From Plutella xylostella (lineage: Eukaryota > Arthropoda > Insecta > Lepidoptera > Plutellidae): a stretch of 64,000 bases of DNA. Position 1 is the first letter of the stretch. Each line of letters opens with the position of its first letter. The notes beneath the pieces are model-generated. The model did not search any database. It saw only the letters and a list, made by a program, of their open reading frames with translations, and was not told the origin of the DNA. Positions 60,701-64,000 of the stretch are shown here, piece by piece. Position numbers and translations under genes: made by a program. The stretch covers positions 198,501 through 262,500 of the forward strand of contig NC_063998.1 of NCBI RefSeq assembly GCF_932276165.1. The letters are read 5' to 3'.

Positions 60701-61600
60701 TGTACTTTGGATTTGATTCCATGGCCTAACGTACTTATTTAAAATATAATACAATTATTTATGTAATAATAATATCAAATTATTGTGATAGTCTTTAGTA
60801 AAACCTTATTATAAACCTCATAAAATTGACTTACAGATAAGGAACAATGCAACAATTTAATACTTGGCGCCTTATCGCAAAGAGTGATCTCTTACATACA
60901 ACCGTTGTAGAACCAGAGTGAAACATTGGAAAATTGCATGTACTTACCTTCTTAATCATACGCGCTGTGGTGTCCCAGATGAAATAACCTCGATACTTCC
61001 TTGTTCCCCTCACTAGCAACATGCCTGAGTCTGGTTTGCTTTGTGATGTCAAACTGCTCTTTGTTACAGATAATTTCGGTTTAACTACGAGCAGCAGAAC
61101 TGCGACATATTACTTGGTCTCCACTTTCAAACTCCTGGCATTAGGATCTTTGCAATAACAGGTTGGTTAGGTTGTGTTACATTTAATAACCAAATGTTTC
61201 AAATTATGTAAAACATACATAGAGTCCAACAGTACTTAATATGCACACAAAAACTCTGTTTTGCTTACACCAGAAAATAACAATCATCTTTTCTTTTTTT
61301 GACACAGACGTGTATCTTTTCTTATTTCTGACACAGACTTGGTTGTCGAGGCCTAATTCTTCACAATTCATTTAGGACACCAGAAAAAATCACCCAACTT
61401 GGTATTTTCTCTCCATATATTTTAATTCGACGAATAAATATGATAATAATGATTTACTACTGGTTGACCTATCCACCGCCAAACTGACCAGTCGGATATT
61501 CCACACGCAGCCGCCTTTTCGCAAACAATAAATATCATAATTAATATTTTCCCCACTGTAGACAATGAGTCCGTCCGGTGGACCCTCCCATACAGCCTTA

Positions 61601-61772
61601 AAGCGCCGACACACTAGCGGACGCGGTTTAGTCTTTTGGGACAGTTCGTGCCAGATCTCTTGTAGACGTCCGAGAGCGATTTGGCACGCACTGTCCCAAA
61701 AGACCGTGCACACTATCAGTCGCGACTGTCAGCCGCGTCCGTTAGCCGCGTCCGCTAGTGTGTCGGCGCCTT
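61601..61772. mobile_element. Palindromic MITE, 172 bp
   Basis: AAGCGCCGACACACTAGCGG at the left pairs with CCGCTAGTGTGTCGGCGCCTT at the right, and inner arms TCTTTTGGGACAGT/ACTGTCCCAAAAGA pair perfectly. Left flank is TTA; the right flank is TTG, so any 3-bp TSD has mutated. The AGCGCC-type terminus resembles 56497-56624. Confidence 0.7.
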
Positions 61773-62235
61773 GCAGTCCGGCACGACTCGGCGGGTGCCA
61801 CTCCCTCCGCTATATTACCTCATTGTTTTTAACCGCTGCTCCTGACTCACGCCTAATTTTATCACATTGGCTGTGAAATATGCTGAGGTTTTTGCGGAAC
61901 AATGGGAAGGATTTTGAGAAAATTATGGGGTCTTCTTGGGGATTTTAATAATGTGTGATATAAATAACATCCTTAAGGGGCACGTAATTAATATGCCGTG
62001 TGAGCTAAAAAGTATTTATTTCTTGAGCCTAGCACACAAAAAAATAACAAACAGGAGACAGACACAAAAAATAGATGGTACAAATTGGCGGTCCTAACCG
62101 GGAATCTCTTCTAGACTGATAACTTATATTTATAATAATTATATAAGATTTTAGTTTCCACTTCTGACACGATGTAAAACTCTCACTAGGCTTTCACCTC
62201 CCCTTCCCTTCCCCTCCCCTCCCCTCCCCCCGCAG

Positions 62236-62288
62236 GTCTGTGCTGTCAGCGGCAGGCTGCACTGTCTCGGCGCTCAATGGACACCAAA
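62236..62288 (+). CDS. Candidate 53-bp exon
   Basis: An unusually long pyrimidine tract (62196-62233, CCCTTCCCCTCCCCTCCCC) and GCAG precede it; AAA|GTAATT follows. Joined to 52513-52567 the phases stay open in two frames. It could equally be a simple-sequence artefact. Confidence 0.2.
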
Positions 62289-62516
62289 GTAATTTACGGC
62301 CAGTATTGACCCCCATATCTTAGGGCTATAAGGGCAGAGATGCTACACTGAAGGAGGGTAGAGGAAACGTGTAAGTAAGTATTGCGTAACTAAACCACAC
62401 ATTGTACATAATTATAAGTATATCTATGTAGAAAATACCTTTTACGCGGCTTATTGAGAAGTCTCATACAGCCAAACTTTTATTGGATTATGTTATTTCC
62501 CATTTATTTTTTAATA

Positions 62517-64000
62517 ACAGATTTTAGCTCAGGCATACATAATAGGTACATCGAGTTACAGACACCAAAAGCAAAATAAGCAAGCATTTTTATGTGAAAA
62601 ACCTTATATTTTTTCCTGAAAACCGCTATAAAGTAGCATTACATTTGTAATTTCAAGAAATTATTATTATCTAGTACTACCCTGTTTCCTTTCATCAATA
62701 CTTTTACTTACTCCCACCACCTCCCTACAATATCCCCAACGGTTTGTCTTGCAGTTTATTCTATGAATTGTATTTGAGAGTTAGGGTGCATTTTCATGGC
62801 ACCGCCACCCAAATGATGTAAGGGAGGAAATGCACGGCCATTGGAAATTTGCTCCCGTGCTTAGCTCTATTTAGTCCCGCTTTATACCGACTAATGAATG
62901 CCAACCCAGTTATTGGTCGCGTCCAGTTGATGGCGGATTCATTGATTCTACTTTGAATCGGCAAATCTCTGACGTATTGAGTTTGAATGTGACGTAACGT
63001 TATTGTTTGATAATTTAATAAAGAGGTCGGAAACAGTATTTCTGTGTGAGGCATTTTGTGAGCTTTGTACCTAGTGATTTGGTGATTTTTTCTTTGAACT
63101 TTGCACGAAATAAATCACTTTCTGCTACTGTAACACCATCTTTCTTTAGCACTAAATAAATACATTGTCTAAATGCATTGCAAGAATAAGGTCATGTGAT
63201 TTTATGTTATTAAAACATACACCATTGTTCTTCACCATGAAAACCTAGACTATTAATAGATGTTTAGCGCTCTCAAATGCCTTATAAATCTGTCAAATAC
63301 TATTCTACACCCTTTAAACGTTCTTTTGAGGTAGATAATACAGTTTATACTTAAGCATGTCCTATAATACAGTTTCACAGCCTTATAATCTTTCAGTTTC
63401 CTTTTCAAGTGCGGCTCGCCTATTACAAACACTAGAGCGGACATAATACACCCGCTAGCGAGGCTCGGTAAGAGGCCGTCAAATTAAAAGTACCAGGCAA
63501 GCATAGCCTCCGAGAGTAAAAGCCTCAGTAATTATTCCGCGCTACAGGTGTCGAGGAAAATGGGACGACCGTGACGTCACTCATTCCATAATGGACTCCT
63601 TTTGTACTCCGGTAAATGGAAAATTTCGAACGAAGTATTTTCCTTGTTAAGCAGTGTCATCCGAGGAGTGTTGATGTTGAGTGAGCCAGATACTTCCATT
63701 TCATGCAGTCCTGGTATTAATGTTGACCTGGAACTGTCTGATCGCTTTCAATCAAACTGCCTACTGCAGGTGCAATTTTGATTTATATTCGAACGGTAAA
63801 TTCCAAAATAAGTTCCACCACTTCCAACATATATTATAAAGCAGAAAAAATATTAAGTTGTTTCGACATTTGTACCGAGACTGGCAATCTAAGGTACTAC
63901 GTACTGGTTTATTTTAACAACCATTTTTGAATAGGTTCATAGTTATCTGTATTCTACGTTAATTAAACAGAATTTTAATACTTAAAAGTATCATTTATTT
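62517..64000 (+). repeat. Copy 2 of the long direct duplication (runs off the window)
   Basis: It parallels 57706-59591 without the LINE insert and continues to the last base. The identical block is 63407-63705 with TGACGTCA at 63572-63579. A second well-kept block is 62776-63070, which includes TGACGTAACG, a bZIP-like word. Confidence 0.85.

Larger units (their letters stand above)
59592..62195. other. DNA between the two duplicate copies
   Basis: No gene is supported. The stretch holds the LINE-like fragment at 60481-60700, the MITE at 61601-61772 and AT-rich sequence. Confidence 0.35.

Overview
This window looks like nuclear DNA of a moth or butterfly (Lepidoptera). The background is AT-rich, genes are split into short GC-richer exons with GT-AG introns, and the repeats are of kinds common in lepidopteran genomes: RTE- and Jockey-type LINEs, tRNA-derived SINEs, a BEL/Pao LTR element, a piggyBac-type TTAA element, Helitron-like repeats and many palindromic MITEs. 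The species cannot be told from the sequence.

Three host genes can be assembled exon by exon. (1) 149-2907 (+) is the 3' part of a gene for a coiled-coil plus SAM-domain protein; its 5' exons lie left of the window. (2) 4595-8409 (+) is a complete four-exon gene for a 155-residue secreted NPC2-like (ML-domain) lipid-binding protein. (3) 15958-21796 (-) is a complete eight-exon gene for a 568-residue acyl-CoA ligase of the 4-coumarate:CoA ligase-like / firefly-luciferase type with a probable mitochondrial presequence. The introns of all three hold mobile elements. Two weak candidate exons (52513-52567 and 62236-62288, +) may belong to a fourth gene running off the right side.

Mobile DNA dominates the rest. 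Several insertions are delimited to the base by target-site duplications (TSDs): a Jockey-like LINE (645-2010, 14-bp TSD), three RTE-like LINEs (17436-20012, 29557-30005, 47738-48258), a BEL/Pao element (38915-47342, two 226-bp LTRs with one difference, 5-bp TSD), a piggyBac-like element nested inside it (41106-42100, TTAA), a 766-bp element with a 9-bp TSD and subterminal repeat arrays (23824-24589), a 1030-bp foldback element (54791-55820) and two palindromic MITEs with TTA/TAA TSDs (24766-24907, 56497-56624).

The right end holds the most unusual non-transposon signal: a direct duplication (57706-59591 and 62517 to beyond the window end). One 299-bp noncoding block is identical in both copies and contains a TGACGTCA site, while sequence beside it differs at roughly one base in ten by eye. 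I see no CRISPR array, no rRNA, no functional tRNA gene and no bacterial-type operon; the remaining intergenic stretches show no gene I can support.
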